A stretch of DNA of 35,044 bases from Chloroflexota bacterium (GTDB lineage Bacteria; Chloroflexota; Anaerolineae; CG2-30-64-16), in NCBI GenBank assembly GCA_016876015.1, contig VGOD01000032.1, positions 1 to 35,044 of the forward strand, read 5' to 3'. A model generated the notes under the pieces. It was not told the origin of the DNA. It did not search any database and was given only the letters and a program-made list of their open reading frames with translations. The position numbers were made by a program, and so were the translations under genes. Positions 8,336 through 17,750 of the stretch are shown here, piece after piece. Position 1 is the stretch's first letter. Each line of letters opens with the position of its first letter.

Positions 8336-8388
8336 CTGTCTCGGCGGTCAACGCTGCATGCGAGAAGATATGCCGACCGCCGAGACAG
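8336..8388 (-). promoter_or_regulatory. Intra-operon stem-loop between binding-protein and permease genes
   Basis: CTGTCTCGGCGGTC (8336-8349) is perfectly inverted at 8375-8388, with a 25-nt loop that contains an inner GCAT/ATGC pairing. It lies in the 268-bp gap between the solute-binding gene stop and the permease start, 21 nt past the stop. No U-tract follows on the minus strand. Structures like this commonly protect the 3' end of the binding-protein mRNA and reduce read-through to the permeases. The rest of the gap shows nothing recognisable. Confidence 0.6.
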
Positions 8389-8409
8389 ATCGGAGCGAGG
8401 GGATCGCCC

Positions 8410-9765
8410 TTACTCAGCCTCTTCCTTTGCCAACGCGTCTGCGATCTTGGGCGCGGCATCAGCCAGAGCCTTCTCGGGCGAGCGGTCGCCGAAGATAGCT
8501 TCGTCGAAGGCCTGCTGCAGCGCCTCGGTGATCAGAGGATACTGAGTGCTGCGCGGCCGCGCGCGACCGGTCTTCATGGCCTCCAGGAAGACCGCAAGCT
8601 GCGGGACTTCTTTCAGGCGCTGCTCGGCGATGCTCCGGCGGCCGGTCAGAGCGTAGCCATACTTGGATGTGTGCAACTGCCAGGTATCGCTGGTCGTGAA
8701 GGTCATAAACGGAAGCACCTGTTTGAGGTTCGGGCTTTTCGCGTTCGCAGAGATCAGCCAGCCGCCCACGCCGCTGATGAACCTCCCATCGGCCGGCCGC
8801 GGGAACTGGGCAATATCCCATTTGAACTGCGGCGGTCTCGTCACCGTCAAGTTGGCGAGATCGAAAGCGCCAGTGGCGCTCATGATGACGACCTGGCCGT
8901 AGAAGGTTCCTTCGGGTCCCGCTTGAGCCACACCGGCCCGAGGCCAGATCTTGTACTTATGAACCAGGTCCTTGAGGAACTGGATGCCTTTGACCGCCGG
9001 TGGATCAGCGATGGTGACCTTCTTGGTGCCTGGATCGTAAACCTCACCCCCGTTCATCCAGATCCAGGGCAGGATCATCCAGGTTGATCCCTCACCGAGG
9101 CAGCACCAGGTCTCGAACGCCCACTGCTTCACAGCATTCCAGTCGAACTCTGCCTCGTTGGGATGCTTGCCCTTCTGATCAGTCGTCAGCTTCTGACCGA
9201 CTGCGATCAGATCATCCCAAGTCTTAGGTGGCTGAGCGCCAGCCTGATTCATCTTGTCCACGTTGATGCGGAGCGCCTGCGAGTTGGTCTCGATCGTCGT
9301 GGCGTAGGTCTTCCCGCGCCACTGCATCTCGGCAAGCGCCGGTGGATAGAAGTCTTCGAGCACTTTCTTGGGCACCACCAACTCATCCAGTTCGGCGCAC
9401 AGACCGCGAGAGGCGAAGGTAGGCAGGTTGATGCCGTCAACCGCGAACATATCGGGCAACGTACCGCCTGCTGCGGCGGTCCTGAACTTCTGCTCCCACT
9501 CGCTAGGGACGCGAGTGAACTTGAAATCTGTGTCGGGATGGCTGGATAGGTAATTGTCCTTCACGAACGAGGTGATCTTGATGTTGTCTTCGAGAGGGTG
9601 TGGCGTCCACAGCTCAATGGTAGCCTTCTGGGGCGCTGCTGGCTGTTTGGCTGGTTTCTCGGCCTGCGGCGATGTCGTCGGCGGAGCCGCCACACATGCG
9701 GCCAGCAGGGTAGCGCCAGTCGCTGTCGTAAAGCTCAGAAACTCGCGTCGTGAAAACCTCTTCAT
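8410..9765 (-). CDS. Extracellular carbohydrate-binding lipoprotein (ABC family 1)
   Basis: A 451-residue solute-binding protein of the family-1 sugar type. The N-terminus MKRFSRREFLSFTTATGA carries a Tat-like twin-arginine motif (SRREFL), and a lipobox LAAC gives C24 as the lipidated residue, so it is exported folded and anchored outside the membrane. A Pro/Ala/Lys-rich linker (about 27-47) precedes the binding domain, which begins ATIELWTPHP. Features typical of the family include GGTLPDMFAVDG, TWDDLIAVGQKL and GVGGWLISANAKSP. The ATG at 9765 was chosen over upstream extension because it gives the signal sequence and has GGAGGG 5 nt upstream. It is the first gene of the sugar import operon. 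The ligand cannot be predicted. Confidence 0.94.
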   Translation of the reverse strand: MKRFSRREFLSFTTATGATLLAACVAAPPTTSPQAEKPAKQPAAPQKATIELWTPHPLEDNIKITSFVKDNYLSSHPDTDFKFTRVPSEWEQKFRTAAAGGTLPDMFAVDGINLPTFASRGLCAELDELVVPKKVLEDFYPPALAEMQWRGKTYATTIETNSQALRINVDKMNQAGAQPPKTWDDLIAVGQKLTTDQKGKHPNEAEFDWNAVKQWAFETWCCLGEGSTWMILPWIWMNGGEVYDPGTKKVTIADPPAVKGIQFLKDLVHKYKIWPRAGVAQAGPEGTFYGQVVIMSATGAFDLANLTVTRPPQFKWDIAQFPRPADGRFISGVGGWLISANAKSPNLKQVLPFMTFTTSDTWQLHTSKYGYALTGRRSIAEQRLKEVPQLAVFLEAMKTGRARPRSTQYPLITEALQQAFDEAIFGDRSPEKALADAAPKIADALAKEEAE

Positions 9766-9855
9766 GAGTCCCTCCTCCATGCGGGGTAAGCTTCCAAGGT
9801 GACGGTTTCGTCTGGTTTGCAGAACTGGAAAGATCAAGCTAAGGGTCCGTGGTTG

Positions 9856-9867
9856 CACCTCCTTTCG
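9856..9867 (-). promoter_or_regulatory. Isolated perfect Shine-Dalgarno-like element in the sugar operon leader
   Basis: On the minus strand this reads CGAAAGGAGGTG, fully complementary to the 16S 3' end over AAAGGAGGTG. It is about 90 nt upstream of the real start at 9765, and no start codon follows at a suitable distance. The same 12 bases occur in the leader of the peptide-binding gene (19680-19691). Confidence 0.45.
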
Positions 9868-10208
9868 CCGCCGCTCCTTCGACGCTGATGCCGGCTCGAG
9901 CCTCTGGTCTGCGAGAATCTTGGGAGGCATCCTTGCATGGCGACCGGCTCCCGTATTGCACAGATCACCAGCCGATCGCCGCGAGACAGGTGTGCCTCTG
10001 CAGCACGAAACAGCCCGATGAGATGGTTGCGAATCCTTGACTTCTGGTGCGCATCCTGGTACGCTACAGGCGTGGTGAGGTTGCCTTCACCCGATTCTGG
10101 TTGGCAAGGCATCCTGGAGTATCTTCACGCGCCCTGCCTGTCTGACGAAAGCGAGAGGAAATGGGGCCTCCTTTCCGCCGGTGCCGGCGCGCTTTCAAAG
10201 AAGTACGA

Positions 10209-10236
10209 TGGACATCGAGAATGGGATAGGGATAAT
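10209..10236 (+). promoter_or_regulatory. Candidate promoter for the HATPase-receiver gene
   Basis: TGGACA (10209-10214), a 16-bp spacer and GATAAT (10231-10236) are close to consensus and lie about 60 nt before the ATG at 10297. Confidence 0.4.
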
Positions 10237-10296
10237 ATACCACAATCTCGTGAGCTTGGGTTGGATTTTCCGCCATCTGTACGCCATTAAACCGAC

Positions 10297-11595
10297 ATGC
10301 CTGATGATCTTCTGCCTGAGCAGGCGCTTCGGGTCTGGTTTCTCCTGCACCTGCGCTCGGCCCTCAATGGTCTATACGATCCCGCCGTGTTGGGCCACAG
10401 CCCACTGATACGGCTGTTTCGGCTTGACCAGCGACGCGATAAGATCTTCGCCCTGCGCGACGCGCTGACGGGAGCGGTCGAAGCTCTGCATCCTCCTGCG
10501 AGCGAGCCAGCAGGTTCGCGCTTCTGGCGCACATATCAAGTGCTGCGCTCGCGCTACATCGAGCAGGTGCCGCAAATCGAAGCGGCCTCCGATTTGAGTC
10601 TGAGCTTGCGCCAATTGCAGCGTGAAGAGAGCGCGGCGCGTGAGGTGTTGGCCGACTACCTATGGACGGCGTATGGTTTGGCGGATAGGGTTGGGGAGAT
10701 GGCGCAGATGATCGCCAGCGGGTTTGCCAGCGGCGAACCCGCCGCTGGAGACGCGCCGAAAGCACTCCGGGCCGCGCCCGCGTTGTATCAGGAATTGGAG
10801 GCGCTTGGCCGATCGGAGCCCGCGGCGCTGACCGACATCCGCGCCGTGCTTGGAAAGGCATTGGAGACCGTCTGGCCGCTGGTGACAGCGCAGAGAGCGG
10901 TTGTGGAGTATCCCACCGGTGGGCCGCCGCTGCTTCTGAACTTGCAGGCTGCGGTGCTGCGACAGGCGCTGATCGGCGTGCTTAGCGCTGCTGTGAGCCA
11001 CGCTTCCGATGGCCGCGTGAGCATCGAGGTGCAGGCAGGCCTTGAGCAACTGGCGGTGACGGTGCGCGCCCAAGCTTGCGGCGCACCAGCAAGTGAACCT
11101 CAAGATGAGAGCTTACGGATCGCCGGTGAACTATTGCGCCTTTCGCGTGGCGCGCTGCGGATTTTGCCTACCGAAAGTCGAGAGGCTTTTGCGGCTTGCT
11201 TCACGCTGCCGGTCGGCCGGTCGGTGATGGTGCTCGTGGTGGACGACAACGCCGATACTCTGCAGTTGTTTCACCGGTACCTGGCGGGCAGTTGCTACCG
11301 ATTCGTTGGCGCGCAGAACGCCCGTCAGGCGTTCGCCCTGGCCGAGGCGACGCGGCCAGACATCATTGTCCTCGACGTGATGATGTCCGAAGAGGACGGC
11401 TGGATGTTGCTTGGGCGTTTTCGTGAGGACCCGCGATTTCGCGGGATCCCTGTCATTATCTGCACAGTCGTGCCTCAGGAGCAGTTGGCGCTGTTACTGG
11501 GGGCGGCGCAGTTCCTGCGTAAGCCTGTTAGCCAGACTGACTTGCTGACCGCACTGGATCGTCAATTGAACCAACCCCCGTCATGGCCTGGCTGA
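10297..11595 (+). CDS. Degenerate histidine kinase-like ATPase domain with C-terminal receiver domain
   Basis: A 432-residue signalling protein. Residues 310-425 are a complete receiver domain: acidic pair D316/D317, phospho-acceptor D360 in IIVLDVMM, T390 and K409 in the LRKPVS loop. Residues about 200-305 have the outline of a HATPase: RQALIGVLSAAVSHA at 222-236 where an N-box would be, IAGELLRLSRGAL at 275-287, and CFTLPVG at the end. The N-box asparagines and the glycine-rich motifs are missing, so ATP binding is doubtful. Residues 1-190 are mostly helical without recognised motifs, and no phosphorylatable histidine is evident. It is probably a phosphotransfer or output adaptor and not an active kinase. 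It converges on a hybrid kinase, overlapping it by 68 bp, and that kinase may be its partner. Confidence 0.88.
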   Translation: MPDDLLPEQALRVWFLLHLRSALNGLYDPAVLGHSPLIRLFRLDQRRDKIFALRDALTGAVEALHPPASEPAGSRFWRTYQVLRSRYIEQVPQIEAASDLSLSLRQLQREESAAREVLADYLWTAYGLADRVGEMAQMIASGFASGEPAAGDAPKALRAAPALYQELEALGRSEPAALTDIRAVLGKALETVWPLVTAQRAVVEYPTGGPPLLLNLQAAVLRQALIGVLSAAVSHASDGRVSIEVQAGLEQLAVTVRAQACGAPASEPQDESLRIAGELLRLSRGALRILPTESREAFAACFTLPVGRSVMVLVVDDNADTLQLFHRYLAGSCYRFVGAQNARQAFALAEATRPDIIVLDVMMSEEDGWMLLGRFREDPRFRGIPVIICTVVPQEQLALLLGAAQFLRKPVSQTDLLTALDRQLNQPPSWPG

Positions 11596-13744
11596 GGGCG
11601 CGGATGCTGGTCAGCAACTGGCGCGCCGATAGCCCGCTGCGGTGCGTGATGGCCAATACACTGCTGACTATCGGCTGGCCAGCCGGATCTTGCGCCGAGA
11701 CCAAGATCACTGGGATGTGATGCAGTATTGGATCGTCGCTACGTCGAGTGAGCAACTGGAAACCGTCCATGTTGGGCATGATCAGGTCAAGCAACATGAC
11801 GTCCGGCCGAGCCTCGTGCAACACATCGAGCGCTTCCCGCCCGTTGCGCGCCAACAGCACCCGATAACCCCGGCCAGATGCGTTCAGCATGCGGCGGAAG
11901 AGCTGCAATGCGTCTGGCTCATCATCTACGATGAGGATACTCTTGACCGGCAGACCTAACCGGTCAAGAGCCGCCAATAGCGCTTCTTGCGACACGGGCT
12001 TGACGAGGTAGTCGGAAACGTCGAGTGTGTCGGCCGAGTCCATTGGCGCAGGCGCCGAGCAGACGAGAGCCAGGGCGCCGTAGGGGAGGGTCGCCGACCC
12101 CAGGCGCTCGAGAGCGCCGGTGACAGAACTGTCGTTGACTACCAGCGCCTGGTGAGGTGTCTCGGCCAGCGCTGCGAGAGCAGCATCCAGGTTCGAGACG
12201 GCCACGACTTCGGTGTCAACCCAGCGGTGTTCTAGCAACCGCTTCAGCGTGGGTGGTCCATTTTCCCACAGCACCAGGCGGTGACGCAGCTCGGACCGAG
12301 GCGCCTTCGATGGAACCGTGCGCTGGACGAACTCCCAGTCAGGAGTCAGCCAACGGCTGAAGTCGCCGATCTCTGAAGTCGGCGGCTCGTTGTGTGGGAG
12401 CTGAAATGTGAAGGTGGCGCCGGCGCCGGGCTGACTCTCGGCCCAGATTTTGCCCCCATGTAACTCGATGAAGCGCTTACTGATACTGAGACCGAGCCCC
12501 GTCCCGCCATAGCGCCTGTGGATCGAGCCATCGAGTTGCTGAAAAGGCTGGAACAATTTGCCAAGATCGTCAGTCGCAATGCCGCGGCCAGTGTCTTGCA
12601 CCGAGACCAGTAGATCGTTTCCTGTCCGCCAGACGCGCACGCGCACGCCGCCATGCTGCGTGTAGCGCCCCGCGTTGCTGAGCAGGTTCAGCAACACCTC
12701 GCGCATACGCGTTGGATCGCAGAGAACAGGAGGCAGATCTTTGGGTACGTCAGTCTCTAGATATAGCCCCTTGGAGGCGAAAAGCGGGCGCACGGCCACA
12801 ACTGCTGTCTCGACTATCTCCTGAAAACGCACATGCTCGCGCGTGAGCGTCATCTGGTTTGCTTCGATCTGGCTCAAATCCAACACATCGTCAATCAGGT
12901 CCTTCAGGTGCTCGGCATTGCGATGAACTACGGCCAAGTCGGCCAGCAAGGACGGCGGGACCTGGCTGCCGTAGGTGTTGGGTGAACCCAGCATGATCTC
13001 GCTGAAGCCGATGATCATGTTGAGCGGCGTGCGCAGTTCGTGACTGACATTGGCCACAAACTGCTCCTTGGCTCGTCGCGCCTCTTCGGCTTCGGCATGT
13101 AGCCGCTGCGTGAGAAGATTCAAGCGACTGAGCTGGCGGTTGGCGTTAGCCAGATCTTCCAGGGTCTGGGACAGATCGGCCTGCCGATCCCGCGCCTGTT
13201 CAAGCAACGCCTGGGCCCGTTGGTAATATGTCTGCCACCAGTCAATGACGCCATTGATCGGCCAGTATACGATCAAGAGGATGCCCCACGTCATCCAGAT
13301 GCCAAAGGATGCCACCCAGATGGTGGGCTGACCGGCCCGCAGGCTACCCAGGTGAGCCAACGTGACCAACAATAGGGTCTCGGTGATGGCTATCACGGCA
13401 GCCCAAGACACGCCAAGCATGGACGCCGCCAGCAAGATAGTCAGGCACAGCAGGACAAGTAGTTCAGGCGCGCCCAAGAGAACTTCAGCAAAGCAGATGG
13501 CCGCACTGACAGCCAGCACAGTAAACCATCGCGCGATGTTGATACGCCAATTGCTTAAGGCCCAACCGACCGCTGCACATAGCGCCAGGATGAGAGTAAG
13601 CGTCATGATTGGGGCCAGGAAATCCCAAGGCTGGCCGAGCAGTGCGCAAATCAGATAGAGTACCGGCCCAATGAACAGCAACATGGCGAGGACCGGCTTG
13701 GGCGACACGATGAGTTCAGGCTCGAGACTGGCGGCTTGTCGCAT
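11528..13744 (-). CDS. Membrane hybrid histidine kinase with two receiver domains
   Basis: A 738-residue sensor. Residues about 17-170 hold five or six membrane helices and little periplasmic sequence, followed by a coiled coil at about 172-228. The HisKA domain has H235 in NVSHELRTPLN. The HATPase domain has its N-box at 351-359 (N356), DTGRG at 384-388 and GTGLGLS at 414-420. Two receiver domains follow. The first (about 488-597) is degenerate: its acidic pair is replaced by WENG, though D538 and K582 remain. The second (about 601-722) keeps D607/D608 and D653 but lacks the usual KP loop near its end. I chose the ATG at 13744 because GAGAGGAG lies 8 nt upstream; a TTG ten codons earlier is less likely. 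Its 3' end overlaps the receiver gene on the other strand. Confidence 0.93.
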   Translation of the reverse strand: MRQAASLEPELIVSPKPVLAMLLFIGPVLYLICALLGQPWDFLAPIMTLTLILALCAAVGWALSNWRINIARWFTVLAVSAAICFAEVLLGAPELLVLLCLTILLAASMLGVSWAAVIAITETLLLVTLAHLGSLRAGQPTIWVASFGIWMTWGILLIVYWPINGVIDWWQTYYQRAQALLEQARDRQADLSQTLEDLANANRQLSRLNLLTQRLHAEAEEARRAKEQFVANVSHELRTPLNMIIGFSEIMLGSPNTYGSQVPPSLLADLAVVHRNAEHLKDLIDDVLDLSQIEANQMTLTREHVRFQEIVETAVVAVRPLFASKGLYLETDVPKDLPPVLCDPTRMREVLLNLLSNAGRYTQHGGVRVRVWRTGNDLLVSVQDTGRGIATDDLGKLFQPFQQLDGSIHRRYGGTGLGLSISKRFIELHGGKIWAESQPGAGATFTFQLPHNEPPTSEIGDFSRWLTPDWEFVQRTVPSKAPRSELRHRLVLWENGPPTLKRLLEHRWVDTEVVAVSNLDAALAALAETPHQALVVNDSSVTGALERLGSATLPYGALALVCSAPAPMDSADTLDVSDYLVKPVSQEALLAALDRLGLPVKSILIVDDEPDALQLFRRMLNASGRGYRVLLARNGREALDVLHEARPDVMLLDLIMPNMDGFQLLTRRSDDPILHHIPVILVSAQDPAGQPIVSSVLAITHRSGLSARQLLTSIRALSQAMTGVGSIDDPVRSASQSG

Positions 13745-13778
13745 AGGCGGCGCTCCTCTCGGAGTAAAGTCCAAAGTG

Positions 13779-13807
13779 ATGATAACTCCGTTTCAGCGGG
13801 GCGACAA
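13779..13807 (-). promoter_or_regulatory. Candidate promoter for the hybrid kinase
   Basis: On the minus strand TTGTCG (13807-13802), a 17-bp spacer and TATCAT (13784-13779) lie about 35 nt upstream of the ATG at 13744. Both boxes match the consensus only partly. Confidence 0.4.
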
Positions 13808-13946
13808 ATGGAGCGGCGACGTAGAGCCCCCGAGATGCGAGCCCGTCTGTGGACGGCGCCCGTTGTGCAAGCAGCCGAGGGGTGGGCGCGGAAGCGGCGG
13901 CATGCCAGGAGGATCCGGCAGACTCCTGGCCTGTACGCGTTTGCGC

Positions 13947-14711
13947 CTAGCTGCCCTCAATCCCCAGCACCCGCGCCAGGTTTCCGCCCAACACCTTCGC
14001 CTGCGCCGTGGCGTCGTGATCGCGCAGCAGCGCCCGGTACATGGCGAGCTGCACGTGCAGCAGTCCGAACGGCATGTCGCTGCCGAAGCAGAGCCGATCG
14101 GGGCCGAGCGCGTTGAGGGCGCGCAGGATGGCCCGCTCGCCGATGGCGCTGCCGATCAGCGTGATGTTGGGCCGCTCGCGGGCCACCTCCACAGCCGCGC
14201 GGTCGAGCGCCGGCGTGCCCGCGCCGCCCATGTGTACCATCAGGGAGGTGATTTCAGGGAAGCGCGCCGCGATGCGGCCCAGCCGATAGGGGTGGGTGTT
14301 CTCGTAGAAATCCGCGCCGATGTGGAAGGCGAGCGGCTTGCCATAGGCCGCGGCCTGTTCGATGAGCGGCAAGATGGCCGGATCGTCAATCACGTATTCG
14401 TCCTGCGCGCCGTTGAATTTGATCCCGTAGAACCCATACTTCTCGAAGCAGCGGGCGATCGTTTCGCGGGCGACATCGGCGCCCAGCCGCGGATTGACCC
14501 AGCCAAAGCCGAGCAACCGATCGGGATGCGCCCGCATCGCCTCGTAGACCGCCCGGTTTTCGGCCGCGATCTCCTTGTTGTACGGCGGCTTCAGCCACAC
14601 CAACGCCTTGTCCACGGCCGCGCGATCCAGCTCTCGGAGCAGATCGGCCGCGGTGAGCGCGAGCGCGTCGAATTTGCGCGACGAGATGTGACAATCGGCG
14701 TCAATGATCAT
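13947..14711 (-). CDS. Amidohydrolase family 2 metal-dependent hydrolase
   Basis: A 254-residue TIM-barrel hydrolase of the amidohydrolase-2 (decarboxylase/lactonase-like) type. The metal-binding D6-x-H8 motif opens the protein (IIDADCHIS). Other barrel signatures are GFGWVNPRLG, FYGIKFNGA, PLAFHIG, a SLMVHMGGAG strand and GSDMPFG near the C-terminus, in the expected order. It is compact for the family (usually 270-340). ATG 14711 was chosen because the family begins directly at MIIDADCH; an upstream start at 14732 would add seven residues. It is the last gene of the minus-strand peptide cluster. The substrate is unknown, and the family includes decarboxylases and lactone hydrolases as well as amide hydrolases. 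Confidence 0.9.
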   Translation of the reverse strand: MIIDADCHISSRKFDALALTAADLLRELDRAAVDKALVWLKPPYNKEIAAENRAVYEAMRAHPDRLLGFGWVNPRLGADVARETIARCFEKYGFYGIKFNGAQDEYVIDDPAILPLIEQAAAYGKPLAFHIGADFYENTHPYRLGRIAARFPEITSLMVHMGGAGTPALDRAAVEVARERPNITLIGSAIGERAILRALNALGPDRLCFGSDMPFGLLHVQLAMYRALLRDHDATAQAKVLGGNLARVLGIEGS

Positions 14712-14909
14712 CAGTCCTATCCTGCATAGCACGTCGTGACCGACATCGGCGGCGCGCTGTCGCGCAGCATGTCGCCGTCCAGGTTGATCACCACTTCATC
14801 AGCGACCTGACGATTCGGGGGAAGGCGGCGCTGACCAGGCTGGGAGTGGATTTCGCCGCGATCCCAGGGCTGCCTGAGCCCGCGGCATGATGGCGCGGCC
14901 AGGATCGCG
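14712..14909. other. Gap with possible coding debris
   Basis: This 198-bp stretch lies between the truncated M20 gene and the amidohydrolase. On the minus strand an open frame ends with DEVVINLDGDMLRD, and on the plus strand another ends with TRLGVDFAAIPGLPEP before a TGA at 14890. Both look like protein ends without an attached gene. I could not match either to a family, so they are not called as genes. Confidence 0.3.
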
Positions 14910-15731
14910 TCACTGGCTGCAGAACCTGCGCACGACCTCATACAGCGTTTGCACGCCGAAGCCCAGGTTGGCCGTGCTCACGCGCTCGTTATGGTTGTGG
15001 GCCAGGCCCGTCATGCTGGGGCCTTCGTAGCGCATGGGCACGAAGCCGTAGACCTTGATGCCGAGGGGACCGACGCGCTTGGCATCCGTGCCGCCGGTGA
15101 TCAGGCCGGGGACCACGACCGCGCCTTCGGCGCGCTCGGCGATCACCTGGCGGATCATCTCGAAGAGCGGCGAGTCGGGATCAGCCGCCAGCGCGGGGAA
15201 GATCGGCCCGAACTCCACCTCCACCTCACTGCCGACGACTGCGCGTACCTCCCCCTCCAGCGCCGGCAGCGTGGTTCCGGGCAAGATGCGACAATCCACA
15301 TCAGCCTCGGCCTCGGCCGGAATGACGTTGATCTTGGCACCCGCGCGCAGGATGGTGGGCGTGGCGGTGTTGTGGAACGCCGCGGAGAAGCGCCGCTTAA
15401 CCGGCTCGGCCAACGGCAGGGCGGCCATGGCCGCGTCGTGTGTGGCCGGATCGAACAGCTCATACAAGGTGTTCGACAGGCCGTGGTTGACGTGCTGGGC
15501 CAGCGCCTCCACGTGCGCCCGCGCGGTCTTGGTGACGTGCAACGGCAGCGGCGTCTCGATCAGCCGCGTCAGCGCCTTGGACAGGGGCAGGATGGCGTTG
15601 CGCGTGTGCGGCTGCGATGCGTGGCCCGGCTCGCCGCGGCCCCGCAACGTAAAGCGCGCCGTGCCCTTCTCGGCCGTCGAGCAGACGAAGAAGAGCTTGC
15701 CGTCCAGCTCGATGCTGGCCGCGCCGCCTTA
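14910..15731 (-). pseudogene. 5'-truncated M20 peptidase
   Basis: The readable frame covers about 272 codons (15728 to the TGA at 14910), beginning in the middle of an M20-family protein (IELDGKLFFVCSTAEKGTAR), and a TAA immediately precedes it at 15729-15731. What remains is the dimerisation domain (RGRGEPGHASQPHTRN) and the C-terminal part of the catalytic domain, including GGTDAKRV and the AHNHNE histidine. The N-terminal catalytic part is missing, with the H-x-D, bridging Asp and Glu-Glu metal and catalytic residues. It cannot be an active peptidase. The breakpoint is about 15 bp from an octamer-repeat palindrome (15747-15814). It lies in the peptide operon behind the permeases, where an intact peptidase would be expected. 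Confidence 0.85.
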
Positions 15732-15746
15732 GGAGAGGGTAGACTG

Positions 15747-15814
15747 GGAAACAAGGAGACAAGTAGACCAGGATGAGCTGCCTTGACCACTTGTTTCCTT
15801 GTCTCCTTGTCTAC
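15747..15814. repeat. Palindrome built of 8-bp tandem units
   Basis: The left arm is three octamers, GGAAACAA, GGAGACAA and GTAGACCA (15747-15770). The right arm is their inverted counterparts, TTGTTTCC, TTGTCTCC and TTGTCTAC (15791-15814). The shared core ACAAGGAGACAAG (15751-15763) is perfectly inverted at 15798-15810. The right arm contains the TAG stop codon of the DppC-type permease, and the left end is about 15 bp from the break in the M20 gene. Confidence 0.85.
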
Positions 15815-16740
15815 TCTACATGGTGCGGGTCCAGCGCGTCGCGTAGCCCATCGCCGATATAGTTCAGCGCGAGCACGGCGATCACAATGGCCAGGCCCGG
15901 AAAGATAGCAGTCCAGGGCGCATAGGTCATCTGCGCCTGGGCGTTCTTCAGCATGTTGCCCCAGGTGGGCGTGGGCGGCTGCACGCCGAACCCCAGGAAG
16001 CTCAGGGTGGACTCGGAGATGATCGCCTGGCCGACGCGCAGGGTGGCCGCGACGACGATCGGGCTGATCGCGTTCGGCAGGATATGGCGCAGCATGATGC
16101 GGCTGTTCGAGCACCCCGACATGCGTGCGCCTTCCACGAACTCTTTGGCCTTGATCGCAAGGAACTGGCCGCGCACCAGCCTGGCCGCGCCCGGCCACGA
16201 CAGCAGGCCGATGATCACGATGATCGGCAGTGGGCCGCCGCTGAGGGTCGGATTGTTGGTGCTGCGCAGCAGTTGCGCAAAGAGCAAGAGCAGAAAGAGC
16301 TGCGGCACCGAGAGGACGAAGTCGGTGAAGCGCATCAGCACGCTGTCAATTCGCTTGCCGTAGAACCCTGCGCACGCGCCGATGGTCGTGCCCAGCGAGA
16401 TCGAGACCAGCATCGTCGCCACGCCGATCAGAATCGAAACGCGGCCCCCGTGACAGAGGCGGATGAAGAGGTCGCGGCCCAGTTCGTCGGTGCCGAAGAT
16501 GTGCGAGACGGAGGGCGGCTCTCGAATCAGGTCCACGTTGGTCTTCAGAGGATCATAACGAGTGATCCAGGGAACCAACGCGCAAGCCAGAACGAGGCTG
16601 GCGATGGCCAGCAGCCCCGCTAACGCCAGCCTATGCTTGCGGAATCGCCGCCAGACCTTGGCCCGCAGCGATTCCTGGGGACGCATGCGCGCTTCCCATT
16701 CGTCGCTCAGGAGTTGTGGAGAAAGCGAAGCTTGAGCCAT
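15811..16740 (-). CDS. Peptide ABC transporter permease, DppC/OppC type
   Basis: A 309-residue permease. A cytoplasmic N-terminus of about 38 residues with WRRFRKHRLALAG leads into the first helix, followed by the hallmark FGTDELGRDLFIRL loop near residues 82-95 and four to five further helices. The EAA motif reads EFVEGARMSGCSNSRIMLRH near 200-220. It pairs with the DppB-type permease encoded 9 bp upstream. No transporter ATPases (DppD/F) are in the window. The TAG stop lies inside a palindromic repeat, so the last few residues may come from that element. Confidence 0.95.
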   Translation of the reverse strand: MAQASLSPQLLSDEWEARMRPQESLRAKVWRRFRKHRLALAGLLAIASLVLACALVPWITRYDPLKTNVDLIREPPSVSHIFGTDELGRDLFIRLCHGGRVSILIGVATMLVSISLGTTIGACAGFYGKRIDSVLMRFTDFVLSVPQLFLLLLFAQLLRSTNNPTLSGGPLPIIVIIGLLSWPGAARLVRGQFLAIKAKEFVEGARMSGCSNSRIMLRHILPNAISPIVVAATLRVGQAIISESTLSFLGFGVQPPTPTWGNMLKNAQAQMTYAPWTAIFPGLAIVIAVLALNYIGDGLRDALDPHHVE

Positions 16741-16749
16741 GCACTGCCT

Positions 16750-17724
<975 letters not shown>

Positions 17725-17750
17725 GTTTGTCGCGGTCCTGTTGACTGCCA

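Larger units (their letters stand above)
9766..10296. other. 531-bp gap between divergent genes; no gene recognised
   Basis: The region separates the sugar operon (-) from the receiver-protein gene (+). Open frames of about 90-117 codons exist on both strands but have no similarity I recognise and no matched ribosome binding site. It holds a free-standing AAAGGAGGTG (minus strand, 9856-9867) and a candidate plus-strand promoter near 10209-10236. I found no convincing minus-strand promoter and no LacI-type operator palindrome. Confidence 0.5.

Noticed and set aside
8336..8388. Hairpin as an intrinsic terminator
   Set aside because: No U-tract follows on the minus strand and the permease genes downstream lack a promoter of their own that I can see.
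14712..14909. A small gene between the truncated M20 and the amidohydrolase
   Set aside because: Fragments on either strand resemble protein ends but have no start signals or family match.
15747..15814. Octamer repeats as a CRISPR array
   Set aside because: Units are 8 bp, in two opposed sets of three, with no spacers and no cas genes nearby.
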